NCBI RefSeq assembly: GCF_014636315.1
Contig: NZ_BMED01000003.1
Span: forward strand, 372,001 to 436,000
Direction: 5' to 3'
DNA: 64,000 nucleotides
Origin: Parundibacterium terreum
GTDB taxonomy: Bacteria > Pseudomonadota > Gammaproteobacteria > Burkholderiales > Burkholderiaceae_D
Below are positions 63,256-64,000 of this stretch, one piece after another (position 1 is the first letter of the stretch; the number at the start of each line of letters is the position of its first letter). Under the pieces are notes generated by a model that ran no database searches, was not told where the DNA came from, and saw only the letters and a list, made by a program, of their open reading frames with translations. The position numbers were made by a program, and so were the translations under genes.

Positions 63256-64000
63256 TTATTTTTTACCGATATTCTGGTCCAGGAATTTTTCGACCCGCGT
63301 CCAGAAATCGATATTGTTTTTCTTCAGGCGCCATCCGTGGCCCTCTTCGCCGTAGACGATCCACTCTACGTTAGGATTGTGTGCCTTCACCGCATTGTAG
63401 AACTTGGTGCCGTGCACTACCGGCACACGGACATCGGAGCCGCCATAGGCCAGGATAAGCGGTTTTTTCAGGCGGGAAGCCTGTTCTATCGGTGATGTGG
63501 CTTTTAATTGGGCGGCATCCTTTACCTGATCGCCTATCAGGGTAGGCATGCCGTATTTTGCATAGTCGTCCGAGGTGTCGCTCCAGGTCACGTCATAGAG
63601 CAGGTTGATGTCGGATACACCTACCCAGCTGATGCCGCACTGGTAGAGATCCGGTTCCTTGATCAGTCCCATCAACGTCGCATAGCCGCCATAGCTGGCG
63701 CCGGCGATGCAAATACGCTTGGGATCGGCATAGCCCTGGGCGATGGCCCATTTTGTGCCGTCGGTCACGTCGTCCTGCATGGCAAGGCCCCATTGCTTCC
63801 ATCCGGAAGTCCACAGCTTGGAGCCGTAGCCGGTGCTGCCACGGAATTCGGGTTCCAGCACTGCATAGCCGCGCGATGCAAGGAATTGCGTAACGGGGTT
63901 CCACTGCCAGTGGCCGCCCCTGACATAGGGGCCGCCGTGAACCATCACCACTAACGGAAGATTCTTGCCGCTGCTTCCTCTTGGCAGCGTCAGATAGGCT
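63256..64000 (-). CDS. S9-family prolyl-oligopeptidase-type peptidase (N-terminus outside window)
   Basis: The C-terminal alpha/beta-hydrolase part of a serine peptidase; the frame is open to the right edge, so the start is not seen. The oxyanion-side VMVHGGPYVRGGHW precedes the serine motif GASYGGYATL, the Asp segment LAYGGSDVRVPV and the His in YGEEGHGW, a complete catalytic triad. The missing N-terminal beta-propeller would decide between oligopeptidase and acylaminoacyl peptidase. No signal peptide can be judged. Confidence 0.9.
   Translation of the reverse strand, partial: AYLTLPRGSSGKNLPLVVMVHGGPYVRGGHWQWNPVTQFLASRGYAVLEPEFRGSTGYGSKLWTSGWKQWGLAMQDDVTDGTKWAIAQGYADPKRICIAGASYGGYATLMGLIKEPDLYQCGISWVGVSDINLLYDVTWSDTSDDYAKYGMPTLIGDQVKDAAQLKATSPIEQASRLKKPLILAYGGSDVRVPVVHGTKFYNAVKAHNPNVEWIVYGEEGHGWRLKKNNIDFWTRVEKFLDQNIGKK

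Overview
The window reads as a moderately GC-rich betaproteobacterial chromosome, most likely from the Oxalobacteraceae (Herminiimonas/Janthinobacterium-like). The inference rests on protein character and gene order: grpE-dnaK-dnaJ behind a sigma-32 promoter; a compact perM/hda/HAD/pcnB/folK/panB block facing purM; and pcm-like methyltransferase, rhodanese and tolC next to LPS-core genes. No database search was possible, so the genus is inferred.

Region 1 (1-11.1 kb): a left-truncated GAF histidine kinase; a large Gly-linker lipoprotein; a TetR/SDR divergent pair with two tandem palindromic operators, the SDR followed by a 2-hydroxychromene-2-carboxylate isomerase-like gene; an HD-domain gene whose start codon has been hit by a ~275-bp MITE-like element; and a four-gene minus-strand operon (TagH C-terminal domain, PP2C phosphatase, Ser/Thr kinase with PEGA tail, TPR lipoprotein) resembling the post-translational regulatory module of type VI secretion systems but with no T6SS structural gene in view.

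Region 2 (11.2-26.5 kb): small exported proteins (DUF2059, DUF4399); a small island bounded by a 5' tRNA-Gly fragment and an intact tRNA-Gly(CCC), carrying a PIN-domain gene and a membrane/zinc-ribbon gene; then housekeeping and signalling genes (trmB, VOC protein, GAF-GGDEF cyclase, WYL regulator, recQ, uppP, two YkgJ-type cysteine-cluster proteins, TetR, pcm-like, rhodanese, tolC). A second short inverted-repeat element fills the recQ/WYL-regulator gap.

Region 3 (26.6-45.0 kb): one long minus-strand surface-polysaccharide/LPS cluster. Transcription would run rmlB-rmlA-rmlC-rmlD, flippase, two glycosyltransferases, epimerase, initiating phosphoglycosyl transferase, CapD/WbpM dehydratase, phosphohexomutase, waaC, EamA transporter, waaA, then fdtA-fdtB and an acyltransferase. 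It predicts dTDP-L-rhamnose plus a dTDP-3-amino-3,6-dideoxyhexose branch, built on lipid carrier and flipped by Wzx. No recognisable Wzy polymerase or WaaL ligase lies in the window.

Region 4 (45.2-64 kb): a likely 29-aa membrane peptide, the heat-shock chaperone genes, a large CHASE-like/PAS/GGDEF/EAL protein, a chalcone-isomerase-fold protein, beta-carbonic anhydrase, the panB-folK-pcnB-HAD-hda-perM block, purM, an S41 protease lipoprotein, tag, and a right-truncated S9 peptidase. No CRISPR array, complete insertion sequence, integrase or rRNA was seen.
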